36,148 bases of DNA from Lachnospiraceae bacterium (lineage in GTDB: Bacteria; Bacillota; Clostridia; Lachnospirales; Lachnospiraceae): assembly GCA_029012365.1 (NCBI GenBank), contig JAQXLY010000021.1, positions 1-36,148 of the forward strand, read 5' to 3'. Both the position numbers and the translations under genes were made by a program. Positions within the stretch are counted from its first letter, which is position 1. Each line of letters starts with the position of its first letter. Below the pieces are notes generated by a model, which worked only from the letters and a program-made list of their open reading frames with translations, did no database searches and had not been told where the DNA came from. Shown in pieces: positions 27,501 to 34,343 of the stretch.

Positions 27501-28467
27501 TGAATTGCACAGAATTTATGATAATATGACCGGAAGTAGTTCACAAGTTGATGCAAATCAAATTGTCAATGCAGTATATAACATACTTGATATAATGACT
27601 GATGTTCATGTCATGGTAGATGAGAACAATATCAGTATGACTTTCGGGAAATATAAGTCTTTGACTGACTATTTAAAAGATATGCTTATCTATCGGTATG
27701 AGTATGTTGATTTTAAGGAAGGTTTTGATTTTGAAAACGTAAAAGAATCACTTAAAGACCTTTATAGTTCTTATAATTTTCATAATGAACAATATGAAAT
27801 TGGCTGTGATGGTGAGGTTTATCAAAAAGAAGAATATAGTACTGATAAGCTTATGCAAATATGTGTTGATGAAATCATCTTAAAAGAGATATGTTATTTC
27901 TTTAGTCGTGAATTATTAGATGAAGGTTCATCAGGAGATATTAAGTATGTTGCCAATCATGATAAGTTAGATTCAGAAGACCGTATCCGTAAAGTTATGT
28001 CCGAGATTAGTTATCAACTAATGGAAAAAGATTGGATACGTGAAAATACTGAAACCTATAAAGAATTCTTGAATAAGATTTTCACTGCATTACAAGAAAG
28101 TTACACGATTGAGACATCAGAAGGCGGAGAGCAATATGTAAAGCAGTCTGATAATTATAATGTATGGGATGCCGAAGAAGCAATTAGTTCATTGATTGAT
28201 TATTTTAATTTCCGTTATTTTTATGAAGAACATAATGGTATAAGGCTGACACAAGATTATATGGAGCAAAATCTGGATTCTTTAAAACAGGAATCTAACA
28301 AAATGGCTAATTACTGGACTGCTATTGCAAATGAATTATTACTTAATGAAAATTCAGAATATAAAAGATGTTTTGAGTATCTTAATGGAGGATATTTACC
28401 ATATTTGTATTTATTAAAAGATACGACAGTTAGTCTATTTAGGCATTTAATTGATGCAGCGATGTAA
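24571..28467 (+). CDS. Large secreted mosaic protein: beta-rich N-domain, Pro/Thr linker, Cys repeats, tandem helical modules
   Basis: 1298 aa. A signal peptide (about 1-30, ending near ADANA) is followed by a beta-rich domain (about 34-265) of short strand repeats like a beta-helix, then a PTATPAPTATPVPT-type linker (about 270-307). A Cys-rich region (about 308-575) has six or seven units of the form ATC-x(3)-G-x(5)-KCSxC. From about residue 580 the DNA becomes visibly AT-richer and the protein turns helical and acidic. Two related modules start at 580 (MNSFVNFF) and 872 (MNDFVDFF), sharing IDTNTFEY and RTVTFRIA, and a shorter third starts near 1163. No anchor motif is seen at the C-terminus. 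An extracellular or cell-surface role is likely; function unknown. A relic of the Cys repeats lies just beyond its stop. Confidence 0.8.
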   Translation: MSTKLHKKLVAGFLIVALAVTSATTADANAAAAKTVTVTTRAELNNALKNAQIEKIVIETSKAKKFCVFRGDYTDKQLVVNSPKVSLSNRGNFRSIEIADAESVSDWAKGNVISLKDTNGLKFCSTVTAKDTKISIDAKNAKVELVINGKPDGIQVNAKADIKIIGNTKNPVDVVTSNNAAYSKLEVNLPVNVETSVEIGLAVNKGAEASVITTTQSHVSVTVTNNTDEQIKVSDSNGKVVKIDAGDSVEANATKGTTKEAAEVKPVVDVTPTVVPTATPAPTATPVPTATPAPTVTPTPVPTIHEHEWEIDIKAKDADCLNDGCTEGKHCTVEGCTEVMKSQPIEKLGHDMKPVADSAVAATCTEDGKESDYKCSRCDYSVEGKVIAKTGHTVINDNAVSATCEKTGLTAGSHCSVCNSIIIAQEIADALGHDMKPVADSAVAATCTEDGKESDYKCSRCDYKVEGTVIPKTGHVIKAVTGSAVEATCTDDGKKEDMKCTGCDYTERGETIPAGHTVVIDKAVEPTCKTKGKTEGSHCSVCETAIVKQEIVDEVDHVYNDDGFCKWCGKVDTTIIKKEMNSFVNFFVQNQDEILKADENGNKYCKIDTNTFEYTSVKEYLKQIIRYQLYDENRRHDIWIGEEFVQQNVPYSSPEDMLQWLDNDALVRTVTFRIANEFYTSDNVTDLIKIYRCIQNGDSQCEVDEYQNAVYCIFDMLSEIQYVITENEENGTRSNLENLCTYVKKNINIVDEYSDYEFADSFVLDEFKDKFKSVLKNYNFHGARYRLEETEPLQEGVYEVAKLIELLENESILQGTATWLADEIVYNEDSVCSYLANEKLLMTEEDINLFIQSMSYELLKQEVILDKLVNEMNDFVDFFAKKQDEVLKVDVFEKEYCEIDTNTFEYDIVKVYLEQLIQKQLYNKIRTHDILIGAECVQKDVLYSSSEEMLCWLNDDAKLRTVTFRIASEFFISDGDSELHRIYDNMTGSSSQVDANQIVNAVYNILDIMTDVHVMVDENNISMTFGKYKSLTDYLKDMLIYRYEYVDFKEGFDFENVKESLKDLYSSYNFHNEQYEIGCDGEVYQKEEYSTDKLMQICVDEIILKEICYFFSRELLDEGSSGDIKYVANHDKLDSEDRIRKVMSEISYQLMEKDWIRENTETYKEFLNKIFTALQESYTIETSEGGEQYVKQSDNYNVWDAEEAISSLIDYFNFRYFYEEHNGIRLTQDYMEQNLDSLKQESNKMANYWTAIANELLLNENSEYKRCFEYLNGGYLPYLYLLKDTTVSLFRHLIDAAM
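25615..25711 (+). repeat. 97-bp exact direct repeat inside the Cys-repeat region, copy 1
   Basis: Identical to 25864-25960, offset 249 bp (83 codons), encoding GHDMKPVADSAVAATC and the following Cys unit. Neighbouring units differ, so this copy arose by recent duplication or gene conversion. Confidence 0.9.
25864..25960 (+). repeat. 97-bp exact direct repeat inside the Cys-repeat region, copy 2
   Basis: Second identical copy. Recombination between the two would add or remove 83 codons in frame. Confidence 0.9.
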
Positions 28468-28474
28468 AACTTGA

Positions 28475-28627
28475 GCATGTTCACGATGTGACCACGTTGA
28501 GACTGGAGCAACAATTCCGGTTTCAGAGCACACTCCTGTAGACGTAGAAGCAAAAGCAGCTACTTGTTCAGAAGAGGGTCATGAAGCTGGTACAAAGTGC
28601 TCAGTATGTGGTGTTATCACAGCATAA
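28475..28627 (+). pseudogene. Relic of a Cys-repeat protein C-terminus
   Basis: Starting eight bases after the stop of the large gene and in another frame (+1), 50 codons read ACSRCDHVETGATIPVSEHT, and further on ATCSEEGHEAGTKCSVC, ending at TAA 28625-28627. There is no start codon or RBS. The sequence is clearly the same Cys-repeat family as residues about 308-575 of the upstream protein and looks like the original 3' end of that gene. Confidence 0.75.
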
Positions 28628-28639
28628 AAAAGATTAACG

Positions 28640-28666
28640 AAAGGTACGGGCAACACCCGTACCTTT
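28640..28666 (+). terminator. Hairpin after the Cys-repeat relic
   Basis: AAAGGTACGGG pairs perfectly with CCCGTACCTTT (11 bp, loop CAACA). The T residues are at the stem end and the next base opens the tRNA-like sequence. Confidence 0.6.
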
Positions 28667-28731
28667 GCTGATGTAGCTCAACCGGTAGAGCACCTTAGTG
28701 GTAAGTGCGGGTTCGAATCCCGTCATCAGCC
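28667..28731 (+). pseudogene. tRNA-like sequence lacking a normal anticodon arm
   Basis: Acceptor GCTGATG/CATCAGC (7 bp), D-arm GCTC-AACCGGTA-GAGC and T-arm GCGGG-TTCGAAT-CCCGT are all well formed. Between D- and T-arms only 14 bases remain (CCTTAGTGGTAAGT) where about 21-22 are needed, so the anticodon loop is reduced to about four bases on a CTTA/TAAG stem. The acceptor resembles tRNA-Thr. It is either a tRNA pseudogene with an eight-base deletion or a tRNA-like processing signal; no amino acid can be assigned. Confidence 0.65.
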
Positions 28732-28822
28732 TGCTTTGACAGAACGGTTATTGAGCTATAGGGTCATTTTTGGAAGTTAGGACCGGAAAGGATTGCCATG
28801 ATACAATCAATGTGTTTTTTTC

Positions 28823-29038
28823 CAGATGCCTGTTTTGAACGGCTATGAAGCCACAAAAAGCATAAGAGCGTTGAATGATGCTGCTCTTGCTGCTGTTCCA
28901 ATAGTTGCTATGACTGCAAGTGCCTTTGACGAGGACAGAAAAGCTACGGCAGAGTGCGGTATGAACGGCTTTATTTCTAAGCTGATAAATATGGAGGAAG
29001 TCATCGGAGTGCTTCACAGCGTACTTAGTAATGGTTAA
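28823..29038 (+). pseudogene. Response-regulator receiver domain, C-terminal fragment
   Basis: The frame QMPVLNGYEATKSIR followed by VPIVAMTASAF and CGMNGFISKLINMEEV matches the second half of a receiver domain of the kind fused to hybrid sensor kinases. It begins right after the place where the phosphoacceptor Asp should be, and the usual Lys-Pro pair reads Lys-Leu. There is no RBS. This is a relic; the rest of the gene is not in the window. The 28732-28822 stretch before it shows nothing recognisable. Confidence 0.7.
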
Positions 29039-29072
29039 ATCTATGGCAGAATAATTCTTATAAAGCATGGCA

Positions 29073-29106
29073 AGAGGCTGTCCGTTTCCAGGCAGCCTCT
29101 TTTTTT
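29073..29106 (+). terminator. Intrinsic terminator after the receiver fragment
   Basis: AGAGGCTG (29073-29080) pairs with CAGCCTCT (29093-29100), followed by seven T. An intact terminator still marks the 3' end of the lost gene. Confidence 0.85.
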
Positions 29107-29180
29107 GGCGGAAAACCGTTCTTTGCTTTGCCCCGGCCGGCGAAAGACATATGTCCCACGGACGTATTTAAAAATAGTGG

Positions 29181-29209
29181 TTGCACAAATGACGAAATTA
29201 TTGTATTAT
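29181..29209 (+). promoter_or_regulatory. Promoter of the glycyl-tRNA synthetase gene
   Basis: TTGCAC (29181-29186), 17 bp, TATTAT (29204-29209). The leader is only about 80 bases and contains no T-box specifier arm or antiterminator that I can see. Confidence 0.65.
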
Positions 29210-29295
29210 AAAATGCAGTGAAAATTTTGAGTATGTACGGCGATTGCTCTTGATATGACAATAAAGCTGTGGCAACAAAAAGGAGGACGTAGGTA

Positions 29296-30696
29296 ATGGA
29301 AAAGACAATGGAAAAGACAATGGAAAAGATTATTGCGCTCGCAAAATCCAGGGGCTTTGTATATCCGGGCTCAGAGATTTACGGTGGTCTTGCAAATACC
29401 TGGGATTACGGTAATCTCGGTGTTGAGCTTAAGAACAACGTAAAGAAGGCATGGTGGAAGAAGTTCATTCAGGAGAATCCGTATAATGTAGGTGTTGACT
29501 GTGCGATTTTAATGAATCCGCAGACGTGGGTGGCTTCCGGTCATCTCGGCGGTTTTTCCGACCCGTTAATGGATTGTAAGGAGTGCAAGGAGCGTTTCCG
29601 TGCAGATAAGTTAATCGAGGATTATGCTGCAGAAAATAACATTACCTTTGACGGAGCGGTAGACGGTTGGAGCAATGAACAGATGCAGGACTATATTGCA
29701 GAACACGGCATCTGCTGCCCTAGCTGCGGGAAAAAGAATTTTACGGAAATCCGTCAGTTTAACCTGATGTTTAAGACCTTCCAGGGCGTGACCGAGGATG
29801 CAAGAAATACCGTATATCTTCGTCCGGAGACCGCACAGGGTATTTTTGTAAACTTTAAGAATGTACAGAGAACTTCCCGTAAGAAGATTCCGTTTGGTAT
29901 CGGTCAGATCGGTAAGTCCTTCCGTAATGAGATTACACCGGGTAACTTTACGTTCCGTACCAGAGAGTTCGAACAGATGGAGCTTGAGTTTTTCTGTGAG
30001 CCGGGTACCGATATGGAATGGTTCCATTACTGGAGACAGTTCTGTATCGACTGGTTAAAGTCTCTCGGAATGAAGGAGGATGAAATGCGTGCACGTGACC
30101 ATTCTCCGGAGGAGCTTTGCTTCTACAGTAAGGGTACGACCGATATTGAATTTTTATTCCCGTTCGGCTGGGGTGAGCTCTGGGGTATCGCAGACAGAAC
30201 AGATTACGATTTGACCCAGCATCAGAATGTTTCCAAGGAGGATATGTCCTACTTTGATGATGAAAAGGGCGAGCGTTATATTCCGTATGTAGTTGAGCCG
30301 TCTCTCGGTGCCGACCGTGTGACTCTTGCATTCCTTTGCAGCGCATATGATGAGGAGGAAATCGGAGAGGGCGATGTAAGAACCGTGCTTCATTTCCATC
30401 CGGCTCTTGCACCTGTAAAAATCGGTGTGCTTCCGCTTTCAAAGAAGCTTGCCGAGGGTGCCGATAAGATTTATACAGAGCTTTCCAAGTATTATAACTG
30501 TGAGTACGATGACCGCGGAAACATCGGTAAGCGTTACAGAAGACAGGATGAAATCGGTACGCCGTACTGCGTAACCTACGATTTTGATTCCGAGACGGAC
30601 GGCGCGGTTACGGTACGTGACCGTGACACGATGGAGCAGGAGCGTATTAAGATTGAGGATCTGAAAGCTTACTTTGAGGAAAAGCTTGCGTTCTAA
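29296..30696 (+). CDS. glyS: Glycyl-tRNA synthetase, single-chain (class II, homodimeric type)
   Basis: Charges tRNA-Gly with glycine. 466 aa, shaped like archaeal/eukaryotic-type enzymes rather than the separate GlyQ/GlyS subunits. Class II motifs are visible: the N-terminal [17 protein letters not shown], motif 2 in the region [14 protein letters not shown] to FRNEITP, and motif 3 near the segment [16 protein letters not shown] zinc-like CxxC pair (CKEC near 96, CPSC near 140) lies between, and the anticodon-binding domain follows (about 375-466). The start carries a 12-base unit repeated, giving [14 protein letters not shown] 29296 is chosen because AGGAGG lies nine bases upstream. Terminator at 30712-30785. 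Confidence 0.95.
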   Translation: MEKTMEKTMEKIIALAKSRGFVYPGSEIYGGLANTWDYGNLGVELKNNVKKAWWKKFIQENPYNVGVDCAILMNPQTWVASGHLGGFSDPLMDCKECKERFRADKLIEDYAAENNITFDGAVDGWSNEQMQDYIAEHGICCPSCGKKNFTEIRQFNLMFKTFQGVTEDARNTVYLRPETAQGIFVNFKNVQRTSRKKIPFGIGQIGKSFRNEITPGNFTFRTREFEQMELEFFCEPGTDMEWFHYWRQFCIDWLKSLGMKEDEMRARDHSPEELCFYSKGTTDIEFLFPFGWGELWGIADRTDYDLTQHQNVSKEDMSYFDDEKGERYIPYVVEPSLGADRVTLAFLCSAYDEEEIGEGDVRTVLHFHPALAPVKIGVLPLSKKLAEGADKIYTELSKYYNCEYDDRGNIGKRYRRQDEIGTPYCVTYDFDSETDGAVTVRDRDTMEQERIKIEDLKAYFEEKLAF

Positions 30697-30711
30697 TATA
30701 TCTTGATTTAG

Positions 30712-30785
30712 AAACGGCAATCCGGTTATTGCAAAGAGTTCGTTGGGCATATGTCGGTCAAACTCACCGGAAAGCCGTTTTTTTA
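30712..30785 (+). terminator. Long-stem terminator after glyS
   Basis: AAACGGC (outer) plus CCGG (inner) pair with CCGG and GCCGTTT across a long loop, followed by TTTTTTT. The outer stem directly abuts the U-tract. Confidence 0.6.
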
Positions 30786-30859
30786 CTTCACAAACGCGAC
30801 GCAAAAGCGGCGCAGCATATTGCTTTGTTCTAAATTCTGAAAAAATTTTGAAAAAAGTG

Positions 30860-30888
30860 TTTTCAAGCTTGACATTCTATGTTATAAT
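30860..30888 (+). promoter_or_regulatory. Promoter of ppdK
   Basis: TTTTCA (30860-30865), 17 bp, TATAAT (30883-30888) with a TGn extension. A TTGACA at 30869-30874 is only 8 bp from the -10 and is probably not used with it. A leader of about 130 nt follows, with a small GCCG-GTGA-CGGC hairpin near 30953-30964 and no riboswitch that I recognise. Confidence 0.6.
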
Positions 30889-31022
30889 TTTAGCGACGGC
30901 TGCATAGGCGTTTCATTTTGGTGTGTATTTTTCGGATACGATTCCTTTTGATGCCGGTGACGGCATGTCGCAGACAAGCTGAGATGCAAAACACAGCCAA
31001 AAATTCTAGGAGGTAAAACAAC

Positions 31023-33659
31023 ATGGCAACAAAATGGGTATACATGTTCAGTGAAGGTGACATGAGCATGCGTAATCTGCTTGGTGGTAAGGGTGCCAAT
31101 CTTGCTGAAATGACAAGTATCGGTCTTCCGGTACCGCAGGGCTTTACCATCACAACTGAGGCTTGTACTCAGTACTATGAGGATGGCCGCAAGATTAATG
31201 ATGAGATCATGGCTCAGGCTATGGAAGGCGTTAAGAAGATGGAGGAGATCAACGGCAAGAAGTTCGGTGACTTAAAGAATCCGCTTCTCGTTTCCGTACG
31301 TTCCGGTGCTCGTGCATCCATGCCGGGTATGATGGATACCATTCTTAACCTTGGTTTAAATGACGAAGTAGTAGAGGCAATGATCGCAGGAAATCCGGAT
31401 CCGACCTTCAAACGTTTCGTATACGACTCTTACAGACGTTTCATCCAGATGTTCTCCGACGTTGTAATGGAAGTTGGTAAGAAGTACTTCGAGCAGCTCA
31501 TCGACAAGATGAAGGAAGAAAAGGGTGTTAAGTTCGACGTTGAACTTACCGCTGATGACTTAAAGGAGCTTGCAAATCAGTTCAAGGCTGAGTACAAGAA
31601 CCAGTTAGGTAAGGACTTCCCGTCTGATCCGGTTGAGCAGTTAAAGCTTGCAATCGAGGCTGTATTCCGTTCCTGGGACAACCCTCGTGCAAACGTATAT
31701 CGTCGTGACAACGATATCCCGTACAGCTGGGGTACCGCTGTAAACGTAATGCCGATGGTATTCGGTAACTTAAACAACGAGTCCGGTACCGGTGTAGCAT
31801 TTACCCGTGACCCGGCAACCGGTGAGAAGAAGCTCATGGGTGAGTTCCTTATTAACGCTCAGGGTGAGGACGTAGTAGCAGGTGTTCGTACCCCGATGCC
31901 GATTGCTCAGATGGAGCAGGAATTCCCGGATGCTTACGCAGAGTTCATTAAGGTTTGTGAGACTCTTGAGAATCACTACCATGATATGCAGGACATGGAG
32001 TTCACCGTTGAGAACAAGAAGCTGTACATGCTTCAGTGCCGTAACGGTAAGAGAACCGCTCAGGCTGCATTAAAGATCGCTTGTGACCTTGTTGATGAGG
32101 GACATAAGACTGAGGCTGAGGCAGTTGCCATGATTGATCCTCGTAACCTCGATACTCTTCTTCATCCGCAGTTCGACGCAAAGGCTCTTAAGGCTGCAAC
32201 CCCGCTCGGAAAGGGTCTTGGTGCTTCTCCGGGAGCTGCTTGCGGTAAGGTTGTATTTACTGCAGAAGATGCTGAAAACTGGGCAGCAAAGGGCGAGAAG
32301 GTTGTTCTTGTTCGTCTTGAGACCTCTCCGGAAGATATTACCGGTATGAAGGTTTCTCAGGGTATCTTAACCGTTCGTGGCGGTATGACCTCCCATGCAG
32401 CAGTAGTTGCACGTGGTATGGGTACCTGCTGTGTATCCGGTTGCGGCGACATCGCTATGGATGAAGAGAACAAGAAGTTTACATTAGCCGGTGAGACCTT
32501 CGTTGAGGGTGATTTCATTTCCATCGACGGTACGACCGGTAACATTTACAAGGGCCAGATTGCTACTGTTGATGCAACCATCGCAGGTGAGTTCGGCCGT
32601 GTAATGGCTTGGGCTGATAAGTTCCGCAGATTAAAGGTTCGTACCAATGCAGATACTCCGAGCGATGCAAAGAAGGCTCGTGAGCTTGGTGCAGAGGGTA
32701 TCGGTCTTTGCCGTACTGAGCATATGTTCTTCGAGGAGGACAGAATCGCTGCTTTCCGTGAGATGATCTGCTCCGATACTGTTGAGGAGAGAGAAGCTGC
32801 TCTTGAGAAGATTCTTCCTTATCAGCAGAACGACTTCGAGCAGTTATATGAAGCTCTTGAGGGATGCCCGGTTACCATCCGTTTCCTGGATCCGCCGCTT
32901 CATGAGTTCGTTCCGACCGAGGAAGCTGACATTGAGAAGCTTGCAAAGGCTCAGGGCAAGTCTGTAGAGACGATTAAGAACATCATTGCTTCCTTACATG
33001 AGTTCAACCCGATGATGGGTCACAGAGGCTGCCGTCTTGCAGTTACCTATCCGGAAATTGCAAAGATGCAGACCAAGGCAGTTATCCGCGCTGCTATCAA
33101 CGTTCAGAAGAAGCATCCGGATTGGACCGTTAAGCCGGAAATCATGATCCCGCTTGTTTGTGAGATCAAGGAGCTTAAGTACGTTAAGAAGGTTGTTGTT
33201 GAGACCGCTGATGCTGAAATCGCAGCTGCCGGCGTTAAGCTTGCATACGAGGTTGGTACCATGATCGAGATTCCGAGAGCAGCTCTTACTGCTGATGAGA
33301 TTGCTACTGAGGCTGACTTCTTCTGCTTCGGTACAAACGACTTAACTCAGATGACCTTTGGTTTCTCCCGTGACGATGCAGGCAAGTTCCTGAACGCTTA
33401 CTATGACACCAAGATTTTCGAGAACGATCCGTTTGCAAAGCTCGACCAGACCGGTGTGGGCAAGCTTATGGAAATGTCCATCAAGCTCGGCAAGCCGGTT
33501 AATCCGAAGCTTCACGTAGGTATCTGCGGTGAGCACGGCGGTGACCCGTCTTCCGTAGAGTTCTGCCACAAGATCGGACTGGATTATGTATCCTGTTCTC
33601 CGTTCCGTGTGCCGATTGCCAGACTTGCTGCAGCACAGGCTGCTATCGCTGATAAGTAG
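31023..33659 (+). CDS. ppdK: Pyruvate, phosphate dikinase
   Basis: Interconverts pyruvate + ATP + Pi and PEP + AMP + PPi. In anaerobes it works in gluconeogenesis and also in PPi-linked glycolysis. 878 aa, normal length. An N-terminal nucleotide-binding region (opening with GGKGANLAEM) is followed by the swivelling phosphohistidine domain GGMTSHAAVVARGMG (H458). The C-terminal PEP/pyruvate barrel has the catalytic Cys in GICGEHGGDP (C835). AGGAGG is eight bases before the ATG. Codons are strongly biased (GGT, CGT, AAC, TTC), as for highly expressed genes and unlike the envelope cluster. Monocistronic, with a perfect terminator at 33710. Confidence 0.97.
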   Translation: MATKWVYMFSEGDMSMRNLLGGKGANLAEMTSIGLPVPQGFTITTEACTQYYEDGRKINDEIMAQAMEGVKKMEEINGKKFGDLKNPLLVSVRSGARASMPGMMDTILNLGLNDEVVEAMIAGNPDPTFKRFVYDSYRRFIQMFSDVVMEVGKKYFEQLIDKMKEEKGVKFDVELTADDLKELANQFKAEYKNQLGKDFPSDPVEQLKLAIEAVFRSWDNPRANVYRRDNDIPYSWGTAVNVMPMVFGNLNNESGTGVAFTRDPATGEKKLMGEFLINAQGEDVVAGVRTPMPIAQMEQEFPDAYAEFIKVCETLENHYHDMQDMEFTVENKKLYMLQCRNGKRTAQAALKIACDLVDEGHKTEAEAVAMIDPRNLDTLLHPQFDAKALKAATPLGKGLGASPGAACGKVVFTAEDAENWAAKGEKVVLVRLETSPEDITGMKVSQGILTVRGGMTSHAAVVARGMGTCCVSGCGDIAMDEENKKFTLAGETFVEGDFISIDGTTGNIYKGQIATVDATIAGEFGRVMAWADKFRRLKVRTNADTPSDAKKARELGAEGIGLCRTEHMFFEEDRIAAFREMICSDTVEEREAALEKILPYQQNDFEQLYEALEGCPVTIRFLDPPLHEFVPTEEADIEKLAKAQGKSVETIKNIIASLHEFNPMMGHRGCRLAVTYPEIAKMQTKAVIRAAINVQKKHPDWTVKPEIMIPLVCEIKELKYVKKVVVETADAEIAAAGVKLAYEVGTMIEIPRAALTADEIATEADFFCFGTNDLTQMTFGFSRDDAGKFLNAYYDTKIFENDPFAKLDQTGVGKLMEMSIKLGKPVNPKLHVGICGEHGGDPSSVEFCHKIGLDYVSCSPFRVPIARLAAAQAAIADK

Positions 33660-33672
33660 AGCAATCGCTTAA

Positions 33673-34068
33673 CTAAGGGTTAAGGAAACTGAATAAGTTA
33701 AACAAACTACACCTCCGAATGTAACAGTTCGGAGGTGTTTTTGTGCTGTGGGGAAAAGGGACGGAAAGTGATGTAGAACATGGAGTTGTGGGTAAGCGCT
33801 CAATAACAGATGTCCCGGCAACCGGAGTGTGAACCTCCAGTTGTCCGAACACTACCGGTTTTTCCGGCGCTTCTACCGGAACAGGCAGCTCCTGCTTTAC
33901 GATTTCCTGCTGTCTCAGCTTACGGAGCCAGTAGTAGTAGGTTTTGATGTTAACGTTGTTTTCACGATACCAGCTCACAACGGTCTGACCGCTGTCTTGT
34001 CGTGCCTGAATCAGTTCCTGCCAGTTTCTGGCCCGCATCTGATTCTTGACTAAAGTAACCTGATCCAT
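33673..34068 (-). pseudogene. tnpA: IS66 accessory gene tnpA, 3'-truncated by internal deletion
   Basis: The frame opens MDQVTLVKNQMRARNWQELI and continues with TVVSWYRENNVNIKTYYYWLRK, a helix-turn-helix typical of IS66 TnpA, then PVVFGQLEVHTPVAGTSVI. GGGAGG lies seven bases before its ATG. After codon about 88 the frame runs straight into the terminal inverted repeat (read as VIERL) and on into host DNA, ending at 33673 after the ppdK terminator region. About 25-30 native C-terminal residues are missing, so it is not expected to work. Confidence 0.85.
33710..33743 (+). terminator. Intrinsic terminator of ppdK
   Basis: CACCTCCGAA (33710-33719) pairs perfectly with TTCGGAGGTG (33728-33737), followed by TTTTTGTG. 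Confidence 0.9.
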
Positions 34069-34184
34069 GAGTTAGCCTCCCTCGTTAGACTCGAAAAACT
34101 TGAAAAAGTCTAAGTCTAAATATTTGAGGTTATTATCTCATATGGATAAAGATTTTTTAAGGCACTCGGTTATTGAGCGCTTAC
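33792..34184 (-). mobile_element. Deleted IS66-family element (393 bp) with terminal inverted repeats and 8-bp target duplication
   Basis: Both ends are GTAAGCGCTCAATAAC, 16 bp in perfect inverted orientation (33792-33807 and 34169-34184). IS66 elements characteristically begin GTAAGCG. The flanks are an exact 8-bp direct repeat, AGTTGTGG, at 33784-33791 and 34185-34192, the duplication length known for IS66. Inside is only the first part of the tnpA accessory gene on the minus strand; tnpB and the transposase gene are gone. It is therefore a MITE-like internal-deletion derivative that could be moved in trans. Confidence 0.9.
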
Positions 34185-34230
34185 AGTTGTGGGGAAAAAG
34201 CAATCGGTAGAGCTAGATTAAACATAGATG

Positions 34231-34259
34231 TTGACGATGTAGTCTTTTTGCGATAAACT
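34231..34259 (+). promoter_or_regulatory. Candidate promoter of the HNH gene
   Basis: TTGACG (34231-34236), 17 bp, TAAACT (34254-34259). It lies between the IS66 remnant and the gene start, so the insertion did not separate gene and promoter. Confidence 0.4.
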
Positions 34260-34343
34260 AAAAGTAATAGTAAGTACAGAATACAAAAAAGATGAAAAAG
34301 TATTTAGATTACTGACAAGATGATGAGGAGGATATATTTGCAG

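Noticed and set aside
24571-28467. Zinc-finger or DNA-binding protein because of the CxxC repeats
   Set aside because: It has a signal peptide and a Pro/Thr linker, so the Cys repeats are most likely in an extracellular protein; no nuclear-type or DNA-binding context is present.
28823-29038. Functional single-domain response regulator
   Set aside because: It lacks the first half of the domain including the phosphoacceptor Asp, has no RBS, and the Lys-Pro switch reads Lys-Leu.
29107-29295. T-box riboswitch before glycyl-tRNA synthetase
   Set aside because: The promoter at 29181-29209 leaves a leader of only about 80 bases, with no specifier loop, T-box sequence or antiterminator stem visible.
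30869-30888. TTGACA/TATAAT promoter of ppdK
   Set aside because: The boxes are 8 bp apart; TTTTCA at 30860 has the correct 17-bp spacing.
30889-31022. Riboswitch in the long ppdK leader
   Set aside because: Only small hairpins are visible; none matches a riboswitch core that I know.
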